DNA of 64,000 nt from contig NZ_CP032100.1 in assembly GCF_003544815.1 (NCBI RefSeq), positions 2,480,001-2,544,000 of the forward strand, in the 5' to 3' direction. Each line of letters opens with the position of its first letter. Position 1 is the stretch's first letter. The DNA is from Arcobacter suis CECT 7833 (GTDB taxonomy: Bacteria; Campylobacterota; Campylobacteria; Campylobacterales; Arcobacteraceae). A program made the translations under genes and the position numbers. This document shows, one piece after another, positions 27,858-36,569 of this stretch. Under the pieces are notes generated by a model. That model was not told the DNA's origin, made no database searches, and saw only the letters and a program-made list of their open reading frames with translations.

Positions 27858-29238
27858 ATTTTTATTTATATTAATAAATATTTTTATCTTTTCAGGTTGC
27901 AGTTTAAAGCCAGAAATTGAATATAATGATTCAATAATACCAACCGAACTAAAAAATAGTTTAGACAAAAATAGTAATTTAGAATATATACAACCAAGTT
28001 GGGAAAATTTTGTAAAAAATGATAAGTTAAAAGAGTTGATTAAAATAGCACTTGAAAATAATAGAGACTTAAAAATAGCAATTTTAAATATAGAATCAGC
28101 AAGAGCCACGTATAGAATAGAAAAAGCAAAATATTTTCCATCAATTGATGCAAAAGCAAGTAATACAAACTCTAAAGATATAGTTAATGGTAATAATACA
28201 GAAATTACTCGTTCATATTCAACAAAATTTGGAGCTTCTTATGAACTTGATTTATTTGGAAAAACAAGAAGTTTAAATGACTCTGCATTACAGAACTATT
28301 TAGCTACAAAATATGCAGCAACTTCAACAAAGATTAGTCTAATATCAGAAGTTATTAATATTTGGAATACTCTTTGTGCAAATACTGAACATTTAAAAAT
28401 ATTAGAAGATAGTATTAATAATCTAAAATTATCATATGAATTAACACAAAAGAAATTTGATATGGGAATTATTTTAATTGATGATGTTCTTAGTGCAAAA
28501 ACGAGTTTAAAAGAAGCAGAAGTTAATTTATTAAACTATAAAACAGTTGTTGAAAAAAATAAAAATATCTTAGAGTTATTAGTATCAACAACTATTCCTG
28601 AAGATTTATTACCAACTAATTTTAAAGATACTGAAAATAATTTAATGTTAATACAAGCTGGTATTTCATCAAAAGTGTTATTTTCACGTCCTGATATTAT
28701 ACAAGCAGAATATAATTTAAAAGCAAAAAATGCAAATATAGGAGCAGCACGAGCTGCATTTTTCCCTTCAATTACTTTAACAACTGATTATGGTTTAGCT
28801 AGTAACTCTTTGAGTTCATTATTTAATGGAAATTCACAAACTGTGTGGTCTTTTATTCCAAGTATAAATTTACCTATTTTTAAAGGTGGAGAAAATATAG
28901 CAAATTTAGATTATGCAAATGCACAACAAAAAATAGCTCTTGCTCAATATGAGAAAACCATACAAACAGCATTTAAAGATGTATCAGATGCTTTAGCTGA
29001 AAGAGCAAATATAAGTGAACAATTAAATGCACAAGAGGATTTAGTAAATACAGCAAAAAAAAGTTATGAAGTATCATTAAACTCTTACAAATATGGGATA
29101 GGAAATTATTTAAATGTATTAATTTCTCAAAAAAAGTTTTTTGATTCACAAAGGGTTTTAGTAGATACAAAACTAAGTGAATTAATAAATAGGGTAAGTT
29201 TATATACTTCTTTAGGAGGTAAAGAGAAAATAGATTAA
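27850..29238 (+). CDS. RND efflux outer-membrane lipoprotein (TolC/NodT family)
   Basis: A 462-residue outer-membrane factor like OprM and CmeC. The lipobox is IFSGC near residue 17. The two repeated halves of the TolC fold follow: TYRIEKAKYFPSIDAKASNTN with GASYELDLFGKTRSLND, and NIGAARAAFFPSITLTTDYGLASNSLSSLF with IPSINLPIFKGGENIANLDYA. It forms the exit duct of the tripartite pump and overlaps the transporter gene by 8 bases. Confidence 0.95.
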   Translation: MFKFLFILINIFIFSGCSLKPEIEYNDSIIPTELKNSLDKNSNLEYIQPSWENFVKNDKLKELIKIALENNRDLKIAILNIESARATYRIEKAKYFPSIDAKASNTNSKDIVNGNNTEITRSYSTKFGASYELDLFGKTRSLNDSALQNYLATKYAATSTKISLISEVINIWNTLCANTEHLKILEDSINNLKLSYELTQKKFDMGIILIDDVLSAKTSLKEAEVNLLNYKTVVEKNKNILELLVSTTIPEDLLPTNFKDTENNLMLIQAGISSKVLFSRPDIIQAEYNLKAKNANIGAARAAFFPSITLTTDYGLASNSLSSLFNGNSQTVWSFIPSINLPIFKGGENIANLDYANAQQKIALAQYEKTIQTAFKDVSDALAERANISEQLNAQEDLVNTAKKSYEVSLNSYKYGIGNYLNVLISQKKFFDSQRVLVDTKLSELINRVSLYTSLGGKEKID

Positions 29239-29249
29239 ATCTATTTTCT
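29225..29249. terminator. Inverted repeat between the efflux operon and nfo
   Basis: Twelve-base arms around a single central base pair across 29225-29249, containing the stop of the outer-membrane factor gene and lying 4 bases before the stop of nfo. T-rich runs occur in both reading directions (TATTTTCTT on plus). Probably a shared bidirectional terminator. Confidence 0.6.
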
Positions 29250-29252
29250 TCA

Positions 29253-30095
29253 CTATTTAACAAAACTGTATAAAGTCTCTATTTCTTGCGCCCAAATCTC
29301 TTCATTTATAGTTTCTAAAACAAGTGGAATATCATCCATTCTTTCATCATTCATAATAAATCTAAAAGCATCCCAACCAATTTTCCCAACACCTAAAGAG
29401 TCATGTCTATCAACTTTACTACCTAAGTCTGGTTTTGAGTCATTAATATGCATTCCCATTAGATAATTTCTACCAACAATTTCATCAAACTCTTTCCAAG
29501 TTTTATCATAATCTTCTCTTGTTCTTATGTCATAACCAGCTGTAAACATATGACATGTATCAATACAAACACCAACCCTACTTTTATCTTCAATTTTATC
29601 AATTATGTAAGCTAAATGTTCAAATTTATATCCAAGGTTACTTCCTTGACCTGCTGTATTTTCAATTACAAGTTTTACATCTTTTGTAATATCAATTGCT
29701 CTATTCATAGACTCAGCTATATTATTTAAACACTCTTCTTCGCTTATTTTCCGCAAATGTGACCCTGGGTGAAAATTTAATCTATCAAGTTTTAAAATCT
29801 CACATCTTTGAATTTCATGAACAAAACCATCAAATGATTTAGCTCGTGCATCAGTTTCAGGATGACCTAAATTTATTAAATAACTATCGTGTGGCAAAAT
29901 ATGTTTTGTTTGAATTTTTGATTTTTCAAGTTCTTTAAACCATCTATCTATATCTTTTGTTTCTAAAGGTTTTGCAGTCCATTGTCTTTGATTTTTTGTA
30001 AAAAGTGCAAAAGCTTTTGCTCCAATTGCCATAGCATTTATTGGTGCATTAAAAACTCCACCGCTAGCACTTACATGTGCTCCAACATATTTCAT
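29253..30095 (-). CDS. nfo: Endonuclease IV (AP endonuclease)
   Basis: Zinc-dependent TIM-barrel enzyme that cuts the backbone 5' of abasic sites in base-excision repair; 280 residues, standard length. Metal-binding motifs are in order: [73 protein letters not shown] and LVLETINE. It is convergent with the efflux operon and has no partner in its own direction. Confidence 0.96.
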   Translation of the reverse strand: MKYVGAHVSASGGVFNAPINAMAIGAKAFALFTKNQRQWTAKPLETKDIDRWFKELEKSKIQTKHILPHDSYLINLGHPETDARAKSFDGFVHEIQRCEILKLDRLNFHPGSHLRKISEEECLNNIAESMNRAIDITKDVKLVIENTAGQGSNLGYKFEHLAYIIDKIEDKSRVGVCIDTCHMFTAGYDIRTREDYDKTWKEFDEIVGRNYLMGMHINDSKPDLGSKVDRHDSLGVGKIGWDAFRFIMNDERMDDIPLVLETINEEIWAQEIETLYSFVK

Positions 30096-30265
30096 ATTTA
30101 TTCCTATTTATCTTAATATTTGTATTCTACAAAAATAGTACTTTAGAATATATCTAGACCAACATTAGTTATAGTTAATTTATTAAGTGTCATTTATATA
30201 CACATAAGAATTAAAATATAAAATATTTTAGAAAATTTAATCTATTCTTTAAAGCTTAGTATAGA

Positions 30266-30303
30266 ATATGCAAATAAATTTAAATATATGCAATATGCAA
30301 ATA
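30266..30303. repeat. Three close copies of ATATGCAA(A)TA
   Basis: Copies begin at 30266, 30286 and 30293 (two identical 11-mers and one lacking an A). They lie about 50-90 bases before the NDH-2-like start, inside the 258-base interval 30096-30353 that otherwise shows only A/T-rich sequence. They could be regulator sites or chance repeats. Confidence 0.35.
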
Positions 30304-30353
30304 TAATTAATAAAATAATAAATATTTTGATTAGTAAAAAAGGATTAAGCCTT

Positions 30354-31559
30354 ATGATGAAGAAAGTTGTAATAATTGGTGGGGGATATGCAGGAATATA
30401 TGCATTAAGGGAGTTGGTGAAGAACAAAAACATAAAAATTACATTGATAGACAAACATACCTATCATAATCTTCAACCTGAAGTTTATGATTTAATTGCA
30501 AATAAATCTAACTTTGCAGATGTAACTATTGATTTAACTACTTTATGTATGGGATTTAATCATAATTATTTAGAATTTAAAAATTTAAAAGTTAGAAAAA
30601 TTGATCAAGCTGCAAAAAAGATTTACACAGAAGAACAAGAAATAGTAGAATTTGACTACTTAATAATGGCAGCTGGAACAAGAACATTTTTCCCACCAAG
30701 TATTCCAGGTCTTAATAATGCAGATGATATTAAAAAACTTCACAGAGCAATTACATTTAAACAAAGCTTTGAACAACAATTATTTGAAAAAATCAAAAAT
30801 GAATCTAAACAGTGTGCTGATACAAGAATTGTTGTAGTTGGAGCTGGTTTATCAGGAGTTGAAATTGCCGCTGAAATGGCTTATTATTCAAATAAATTTT
30901 TTGAAAGAGGAAATTTTTCTTGTGATAATCTAAAAATTTCTCTTATTAGTAGTTCTGTTGCAATTCTTCCAGGACTTTCAAGACAACTTGTAAACATCTC
31001 TCAAGAAAGACTAAAATCACTTGGTATTAATATTATTACTAATACGAAACTTGTAAAAGTTGAAGATGGCTTTTGTTATTTTTCAAATGGAACAAAAATA
31101 AATCACTCTTTTGTAATCTTTACAGGTGGGGTTGAAGCTTCTACTATAACATCTGAATTAGATGATGTTGAAAAAAATGGAAGAGGTCAAATTGTAGTTA
31201 ATGAATATCTACAAACTGACAAATATGAAAATATTTTTGCAATTGGAGATATCGCAGAAATCAGAAACAGAAATGGCGAAATAATGCCTCCTAATGTTAC
31301 AATTGCAAGAATTAGTGGAACAGATGCTGGTAAAAATGTTTTAAATATGATTGCAGGAAAATCAATGGTTAAATCTAATCCAAAATTAGATGGAATTTTA
31401 ATTGCTCTTGGTGGGAAATACGCAGCTGGAGATATTTTTGGTTTATTAACTGTAAAAGGAAGAATTGCATATGAAATTAAAAAATATGTATTTAGTTCAT
31501 ACAGAAAACCTTTACTAAAATTAATTAAAATAGGTTATAACAAACTAAAAAGATTGTAG
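30354..31559 (+). CDS. NDH-2-like FAD/NAD(P)-dependent oxidoreductase
   Basis: A 401-residue flavoprotein with two Rossmann folds: VVIIGGGYAGIYALREL for FAD at the N-terminus and IVVVGAGLSGVEIAAEMAYY for NAD(P)H near residue 160. IFAIGDIAEI is the second FAD contact. The C-terminal LTVKGRIAYEIKKYVFSSYRKPLLK is amphipathic, as in membrane-attached type II NADH dehydrogenases. The ATG at 30354 follows AAGGA; an upstream in-frame extension is not family sequence. No cysteine pair typical of sulfide:quinone reductase is obvious, so NADH:menaquinone oxidoreductase is the preferred reading. Confidence 0.7.
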   Translation: MMKKVVIIGGGYAGIYALRELVKNKNIKITLIDKHTYHNLQPEVYDLIANKSNFADVTIDLTTLCMGFNHNYLEFKNLKVRKIDQAAKKIYTEEQEIVEFDYLIMAAGTRTFFPPSIPGLNNADDIKKLHRAITFKQSFEQQLFEKIKNESKQCADTRIVVVGAGLSGVEIAAEMAYYSNKFFERGNFSCDNLKISLISSSVAILPGLSRQLVNISQERLKSLGINIITNTKLVKVEDGFCYFSNGTKINHSFVIFTGGVEASTITSELDDVEKNGRGQIVVNEYLQTDKYENIFAIGDIAEIRNRNGEIMPPNVTIARISGTDAGKNVLNMIAGKSMVKSNPKLDGILIALGGKYAAGDIFGLLTVKGRIAYEIKKYVFSSYRKPLLKLIKIGYNKLKRL

Positions 31560-31603
31560 AAAAACCTTAACTCTTTCTATATTGTTTATTCATTTTTTTA
31601 GAT

Positions 31604-31631
31604 CTTTAATTATATTATTTTGTAATTAAAG
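31604..31631 (+). terminator. Hairpin after the NDH-2-like gene
   Basis: Arms 31604-31612 and 31623-31631 pair perfectly (9 bp) around a 10-base loop, 45 bases after the stop. The stem is nearly all A/T and the following bases are only moderately T-rich, so termination is plausible but not certain. Confidence 0.4.
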
Positions 31632-31673
31632 GTTTAAAATATTACTTTAAAGCTAATATTATATATAATCCTT

Positions 31674-31679
31674 CAATCT
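31674..31679 (+). promoter_or_regulatory. Candidate -10 box for the EAL gene
   Basis: A perfect TATAAT lies 29 bases before the GTG start and 35 bases before the ATG at 31709, downstream of the hairpin that may end the previous gene. Confidence 0.4.
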
Positions 31680-31702
31680 ATTTGATTATTTTTATAAAAT
31701 GA

Positions 31703-33661
31703 GTGCTTATGAAGAAAACAACCTACAATAAACTTATATTAAAAATAATCCTCATAACTCTTACTTTTTCACTTACTATTGCCTTTGTTTACACCCATTA
31801 TATGAAAAAAGAAGCTATTGAAAAATTATCAAAAGTTGATGCTAAAAAAACTACTGAACTTATATTTCAATCTTTATATTCAGCAATGGAGAGAGGTTGG
31901 ACAAGAGATGATTTAGAAAATATCATAGCAAGACTAAATTCTGTTGACAAAAATATGGCTGTTAATGTTTATAGAGGAGAAGAAGTTGCAAAACAATTTG
32001 GTGATATTCTAAAAGATTCAAATACTAGAAAAACTGATCTTTTTGTGCAATCAGCTTTTAAAAACAATGATGTTTTAAATGTTATTGATGATTCCATGAT
32101 AGAATATTATTATCCAATAATTGCAAAACAAGAGTGTTTAAAATGCCATACACAAGCCCAAGTAGGAAATGTTTTAGGTGTAATAAATATTATGTATCCA
32201 ATAGATGATTTGAAAATTTCTCTTTCATCAATTATTAATTTTTTTATTTTATTTATAATTTTATTTTCTATTGTAATTTTTATAGCTTTATTTGTAGAAT
32301 TTGAGAGACATTTAGTAAAACCCATTAAAAATTTTATTACAAACATAAATTATATTTCAAATCACAAAGATATTACAAAAAGAGTTGGAACAAACAATAA
32401 AATAACAGAAATAGATTCAATGCAAAGTGTTTTTAACAATATGTTAGATTCCCTTGAATATCAATTTTATCATGATGAACTAACAACTCTTCCAAATAGA
32501 AAAAAACTTATTGAAACCCTATCTTTTGAAGATGATTCTATTTTAATGATTATAAATATTGATAAATTTCAACATATAAATGATTTATATGGAGATAAAA
32601 TTGGAAATGATATTATCAAAAATACTGCAAATATCATAAAAGAAAATGTTTCAAAAGATGCCATATTGTTTAAACTTCATGCGGATGAATATGCTTTATA
32701 TTTACCAACAGCAGGAGTTTATGAAGAAATTAAAACATTAGCTTTACATCTTGCTAATTGCATTGAAAATCATACTTTTACTATCAATGAAAATGAAATT
32801 TACGTAAATGCAACAATTGGAGTAGCTTATGGAACTTCAAATCTACTAAATAATGCAGATATGGCTTTAAAATTAGCGAAGAAAAAAAGAAAAAAATACC
32901 TAATTTATGAAACTTCTATGAATATAGAACATGAATATGAACAAAATTTAAAATGGGCTAAAAGAATAAAAGATGCCATAGAAAACAATAGAATAGAACC
33001 TTTATTTCAACCAATTGTTGATACGAAAACTTCAAAGATTGTTAAATATGAAGCACTAATGAGAATGATTGATGAAAAAGGAGAATACCTTTCTCCAATA
33101 CATTTTTTAGAGTTAGCTAAAAAAAATAAACTTTATCCTAAACTTACAAAAATTATTATCGAAAAAACTTTTGAGATTTTTAAAAATATTGATGCGCAAG
33201 TATCAATAAATTTATCAGTTTATGATGTTTTAAATGAAGATGTTTATTCTACAATTATTGAAAAATTAAATGAATACAAATTAGGAGATAAAATAGTTTT
33301 TGAACTTATAGAATCAGATGGAATTGAAAATTATAAAGAAGTAATTGAATTTATAAATGAAGTAAAAAAAACAGGTGCAAAAATTTCAATTGATGATTTT
33401 GGAACTGGTTACTCAAATTTTGAATATATTATGAAATTAAAAGTTGACTACATAAAAATTGATGCTTCAATGATAAAAGATATAGATAAAAATATAAATT
33501 CTCAAATGGTTACAGAAACTATTATAGATTTTGCTAAAAAAATGAATATACAAACTATTGCAGAGTTTGTTCACTCACAAAGTGTTTTTGATGTAGTTAG
33601 AGAAATGGGTATTGATTTTGCGCAAGGTTATTATTTTGGAAAACCTCAAAAATTAAATTAA
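31703..33661 (+). CDS. Periplasmic haem-sensor GGDEF/EAL c-di-GMP phosphodiesterase
   Basis: A 652-residue signalling protein (650 if the ATG at 31709 is used). One helix at about 10-32 and another at about 168-195 bracket a periplasmic domain of the Tll0287/DUF3365 type with a c-type haem motif, ECLKCHTQAQ. A HAMP-like linker follows, then a GGDEF domain with a ruined active site (HADEY instead of GGDEF), then an EAL domain with its catalytic set intact: EALMR, INLSVYD, FELIESD, DDFGTGYSNF, DYIKIDAS, AEFVHS and QGYYFGKP. I infer a phosphodiesterase that lowers c-di-GMP in response to redox state or a gas. Confidence 0.85.
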   Translation: MLMKKTTYNKLILKIILITLTFSLTIAFVYTHYMKKEAIEKLSKVDAKKTTELIFQSLYSAMERGWTRDDLENIIARLNSVDKNMAVNVYRGEEVAKQFGDILKDSNTRKTDLFVQSAFKNNDVLNVIDDSMIEYYYPIIAKQECLKCHTQAQVGNVLGVINIMYPIDDLKISLSSIINFFILFIILFSIVIFIALFVEFERHLVKPIKNFITNINYISNHKDITKRVGTNNKITEIDSMQSVFNNMLDSLEYQFYHDELTTLPNRKKLIETLSFEDDSILMIINIDKFQHINDLYGDKIGNDIIKNTANIIKENVSKDAILFKLHADEYALYLPTAGVYEEIKTLALHLANCIENHTFTINENEIYVNATIGVAYGTSNLLNNADMALKLAKKKRKKYLIYETSMNIEHEYEQNLKWAKRIKDAIENNRIEPLFQPIVDTKTSKIVKYEALMRMIDEKGEYLSPIHFLELAKKNKLYPKLTKIIIEKTFEIFKNIDAQVSINLSVYDVLNEDVYSTIIEKLNEYKLGDKIVFELIESDGIENYKEVIEFINEVKKTGAKISIDDFGTGYSNFEYIMKLKVDYIKIDASMIKDIDKNINSQMVTETIIDFAKKMNIQTIAEFVHSQSVFDVVREMGIDFAQGYYFGKPQKLN

Positions 33662-33677
33662 AAAAACAAGGAGAAAA

Positions 33678-35027
33678 ATGCATAAAAATCGTTTTACTAG
33701 AGTTGGGTTTATTTTAGCAGCTGCAGGAAGTGCCGTTGGACTTGGAAATATTTGGAAATTTCCATATATTACAGGGGATAATGGAGGTGGAGTTTTTGTA
33801 TTAGTTTATCTTGCAACTGTTTTTTTAATTGGTATGTCAATCTTTATTGGAGAAGTTTTATTAGGTAGCCAAGTTCACAAAGATGGTGTATCAACCTTTG
33901 AAATACTTGCTCCAAAAAATAAAAAATATTGGAAGTATTCTGGATTTACATTTTTAACTGGTTTTTTAATTTTAACTTTTTATTCTGTTGTTATTGGTTG
34001 GATTTTTAACTATATTGTTCTTTCGTTAACTGCATTACCAACTAGTTTTAAAGATTCAGAAAATCTATTTTCAGGTTTTTTAAAAAATGATATTTATACT
34101 CAACTTATTTATTACACATTAACTTTTATACTTATTGCATTAACTATCGCAAATGGTGTAAAAAAAGGTATAGAAAGACTAAACAATATATTAATGCCCG
34201 CACTTATATTAATTTTAATTGCTTTACTTATTTATGCTATTCAACTTGATGGATTTATGAAAGCTGTTGATTTTATGTTTTATCCAAATTTTGAGAAATT
34301 CAAATCAGGTTCAATAATTGTAGCAGTTGGTCATGCCTTTTTTACATTATCAATTGGTATGGTTACTATTTTAACTTATGCTGCTTCATTAGATAAAAAT
34401 GTAAATATTGTAAAAGCATCTATTTGGGTTGTTGTAATGGATACTTTAATTGCTATTGTTGCTGGTTTAATTATCTTTTCTATTACATTTACAGCAGGTC
34501 AAGAACCAAGTAAAGGTGCTGGATTAGTATTTATTACTCTTCCTGCAATTTTTTATGAAATGGGAACTATTGGTATATTTTTATCATTTTTATTTTTTGT
34601 TGCCCTTGCTTTTGCAGCAATTACATCTGCTGTTTCAGTTTTAGAACCAACTGTTATGTACTTAATTGAAAGAAAAAATATTGGAAGGGAAAAAGCTACT
34701 TATGGAACAGCATTTTTTGCTTATCTTATTGGAATAGTAGTTTTATTATCAAATACAACTGCCTTTTCAGAAAGTTTAACAATAGGAAGTAAAAATCTTT
34801 TTGATTGGTTTGATTTTATAAGTGCTGCTATATTATTACCTCTAGGTGGAATGGTAATGTCTATTTTTATTGGATTTGTTCTTGATAAAGAAGTTTCAAG
34901 AAATGCAATTGTTCCTTATATTGGAGAAGCTTATTATAAAGTTTGGCTATTTATAATCAGATTCATTGCACCAATTTCAATATTTTTTATCATGTTAAAT
35001 GAGTTAGGACTTATAAATATAGAATAA
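33678..35027 (+). CDS. NSS family sodium-dependent transporter
   Basis: A 449-residue inner-membrane carrier of the neurotransmitter:sodium symporter family (LeuT/MhsT/TnaT). Helix 1 has the unwound substrate and sodium site, GFILAAAGSAVGLGNIWKFPYITGDNGGGVFVLVYL. Eleven helices are visible, the number usual for bacterial members lacking helix 12. The substrate is probably an amino acid; I cannot choose among them. It starts 16 bases after the EAL gene with an AAGGAG ribosome binding site, so the two may be one operon. Confidence 0.9.
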   Translation: MHKNRFTRVGFILAAAGSAVGLGNIWKFPYITGDNGGGVFVLVYLATVFLIGMSIFIGEVLLGSQVHKDGVSTFEILAPKNKKYWKYSGFTFLTGFLILTFYSVVIGWIFNYIVLSLTALPTSFKDSENLFSGFLKNDIYTQLIYYTLTFILIALTIANGVKKGIERLNNILMPALILILIALLIYAIQLDGFMKAVDFMFYPNFEKFKSGSIIVAVGHAFFTLSIGMVTILTYAASLDKNVNIVKASIWVVVMDTLIAIVAGLIIFSITFTAGQEPSKGAGLVFITLPAIFYEMGTIGIFLSFLFFVALAFAAITSAVSVLEPTVMYLIERKNIGREKATYGTAFFAYLIGIVVLLSNTTAFSESLTIGSKNLFDWFDFISAAILLPLGGMVMSIFIGFVLDKEVSRNAIVPYIGEAYYKVWLFIIRFIAPISIFFIMLNELGLINIE

Positions 35028-35052
35028 GAGACTAGGTATCTAGTCTCTTATT
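35023..35052. terminator. Bidirectional terminator hairpin, 13-bp stem
   Basis: Arms 35023-35035 and 35040-35052 pair perfectly around the tetraloop GTAT. The transporter stop and the stop of the opposing lipoprotein gene both lie inside the stem, and T-rich sequence follows on plus (ATTATTTTAATT). Confidence 0.75.
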
Positions 35053-35429
35053 ATTTTAATTAAAATATCATTTGCTTTATCTCTATGAATAACCTCTTTT
35101 TGATTTCGCTCAAATAACTCTTTTAAGAAATTATTTGGATATGTTGATGATAAATTCTCTTTGTTAAAAGTTGCTAAATCTTGACATTTAAAAGTAGTTC
35201 TACAAACCTTGTCTTCATATATTTTCATATCCAAAACAGCCGTTCCAGCAGAAAAGATTTGAACTTGCGTGTAATCTTTGTACTTATAAATAAACCCTTT
35301 ATCGTAAAATTTCATTTGTGGTGTTTTGATTAAAATGGTTGCACTATTTGAGCTAATTTGTGGTTCATTTGTACTAAAACATCCAGTAAAAATGAATATC
35401 GTGAAAACTATAAGTAATAAATTTTTTAT
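35040..35429 (-). CDS. Small lipoprotein with probable AUA start codon
   Basis: The first ATG in frame (35313-35315) would give 91 residues without a signal. Upstream the frame stays open and encodes a full lipoprotein signal, KNLLLIVFTIFIFTGC, followed by FSTNEPQ. An in-frame stop lies just upstream, and between it and the signal there is no ATG, GTG or TTG. AAGGA at 35436-35440 is spaced six bases from ATA at 35427-35429, so AUA initiation (129 residues) is the best fit. The mature protein has two more cysteines (KVCRTTFKC). Function unknown. A mutated start, or a sequence error, is the alternative. Confidence 0.7.
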   Translation of the reverse strand: MKNLLLIVFTIFIFTGCFSTNEPQISSNSATILIKTPQMKFYDKGFIYKYKDYTQVQIFSAGTAVLDMKIYEDKVCRTTFKCQDLATFNKENLSSTYPNNFLKELFERNQKEVIHRDKANDILIKIIRD

Positions 35430-35435
35430 GGCTAA

Positions 35436-35440
35436 TCCTT
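35436..35440 (-). promoter_or_regulatory. Ribosome binding site deciding the AUA start
   Basis: AAGGA on the minus strand, six bases upstream of ATA at 35427-35429, and the only good Shine-Dalgarno match ahead of the encoded lipoprotein signal peptide. Confidence 0.6.
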
Positions 35441-35458
35441 TGTTTTAAAAACTTTTAC

Positions 35459-35464
35459 TATAAT
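35459..35464 (+). promoter_or_regulatory. Candidate -10 box for queH-lpxB
   Basis: TATAAT lies 31 bases before the queH TTG start, leaving a leader of about 25 bases that includes AAAGG. It shares bases with the opposing lipoprotein promoter. Confidence 0.4.
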
Positions 35465-35472
35465 TATATCAA
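35463..35472 (-). promoter_or_regulatory. Candidate -10 box for the AUA-start lipoprotein
   Basis: On the minus strand TTGATATAAT gives a TGN-extended -10 (TATAAT at 35463-35468), about 35 bases upstream of the AUA codon. The promoter, ribosome binding site and signal peptide are thus all in place. Confidence 0.45.
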
Positions 35473-35495
35473 ATTATATAATTAAAGGCTTTTTA

Positions 35496-36569
35496 TTGTT
35501 AGTTCATATTTGTTGTGCAGTTGATAGTCACTATTTTTTAGAAAGAATTAAAGAAGAATTTCCAAGTGAAGAATTAGTAGGTTATTTTTATGACCCAAAT
35601 ATTCATCCTTATAGTGAATATAGACTTAGATATTTAGATGTAGAGTATTCATGCCAAAAATTAGGCATAAAATTAATTGAAGGTGCTTATAACCTAGAAG
35701 AGTGGTTAAAAAAAGTAAAAGGGATGGAACATTTACCTGAAAAAGGTGATAGATGTACAGTTTGTTATGATGATAGACTTGATACTACTGTCCAAAAAGC
35801 TATTGAGTTAGGGCATAATAAATTTACAACAACCCTTTTAATTTCACCAAAAAAATCCCAAGAAAAACTTGAAAAGATTGGAAATAATCTTTCATCACTT
35901 ACAGGGTTAGAGTTTATTTATAGGGATTATAAAGCAGGAAATGGTGCTGAAATTCAAGGGCAAAAAGTAAAAGAAAATTCACTTTATAGACAAAATTATT
36001 GTGGTTGTTTATTTGGACTTAGTGCGCAAAGGGAAGCTCAAAAAAAGATTATGGATGAGATGTTTAATCCACTTTCAAATCAAATATTACCAGAGTCAAT
36101 AGAAGAAAGACTTGAACTTTATAAAAAAAGAAATGAGCTTGAAAGTAGTGGTGCAGAGTATAAAATCATAAAACAAAGATTTTTGAATTATAGACTTCTA
36201 TCTGCGCGCGTAAAAGTTGCTAAAAACATAGTTCCATCATATATTTTTTGTTATTCAACAATAAATAGGAATAACACAAATGGGCGAATTGAATATGAAA
36301 AAGATGGAATAAATTATTTAAATCGAGATGAAGTTAAAATCATAGATATTAATACTTTTAATTCATTTGCAAACAGTTCATACACAAGTGTAAAAGAGCT
36401 TATGTACAATCCTCAAACTTTTGAAAAAGAGTTAGAAACAAGAAATAAAATACTAAAAAATCCTTATGATTTAAGTGCTTTAATAGTTCTTGATGAAATC
36501 AAAAATGAAAAATATGAGATAGAAATAAACTCAGAAACTTACGAAGATATAAAAGAAGAGTTAGTATGA
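35496..36569 (+). CDS. queH: Epoxyqueuosine reductase QueH
   Basis: Reduces epoxyqueuosine to queuosine in tRNA, the last step of queuosine synthesis; QueH (DUF208) replaces the cobalamin enzyme QueG. The cysteine sets for the iron-sulfur cluster and catalysis are present: HICCAVDSHY at the N-terminus, DRCTVCYDDRL, and NYCGCLFGLS. At 357 residues it carries a C-terminal extension of about 150 residues after the QueH core, which I do not recognise. The start is TTG at 35496-35498; no other start precedes the cysteine pair. It overlaps lpxB by 4 bases. Confidence 0.88.
   Translation: MLVHICCAVDSHYFLERIKEEFPSEELVGYFYDPNIHPYSEYRLRYLDVEYSCQKLGIKLIEGAYNLEEWLKKVKGMEHLPEKGDRCTVCYDDRLDTTVQKAIELGHNKFTTTLLISPKKSQEKLEKIGNNLSSLTGLEFIYRDYKAGNGAEIQGQKVKENSLYRQNYCGCLFGLSAQREAQKKIMDEMFNPLSNQILPESIEERLELYKKRNELESSGAEYKIIKQRFLNYRLLSARVKVAKNIVPSYIFCYSTINRNNTNGRIEYEKDGINYLNRDEVKIIDINTFNSFANSSYTSVKELMYNPQTFEKELETRNKILKNPYDLSALIVLDEIKNEKYEIEINSETYEDIKEELV

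Noticed and set aside
31699-31731. Ten-codon frame overlapping the EAL gene start
   Set aside because: It has no ribosome binding site and no sign of conservation; probably chance in A/T-rich sequence.
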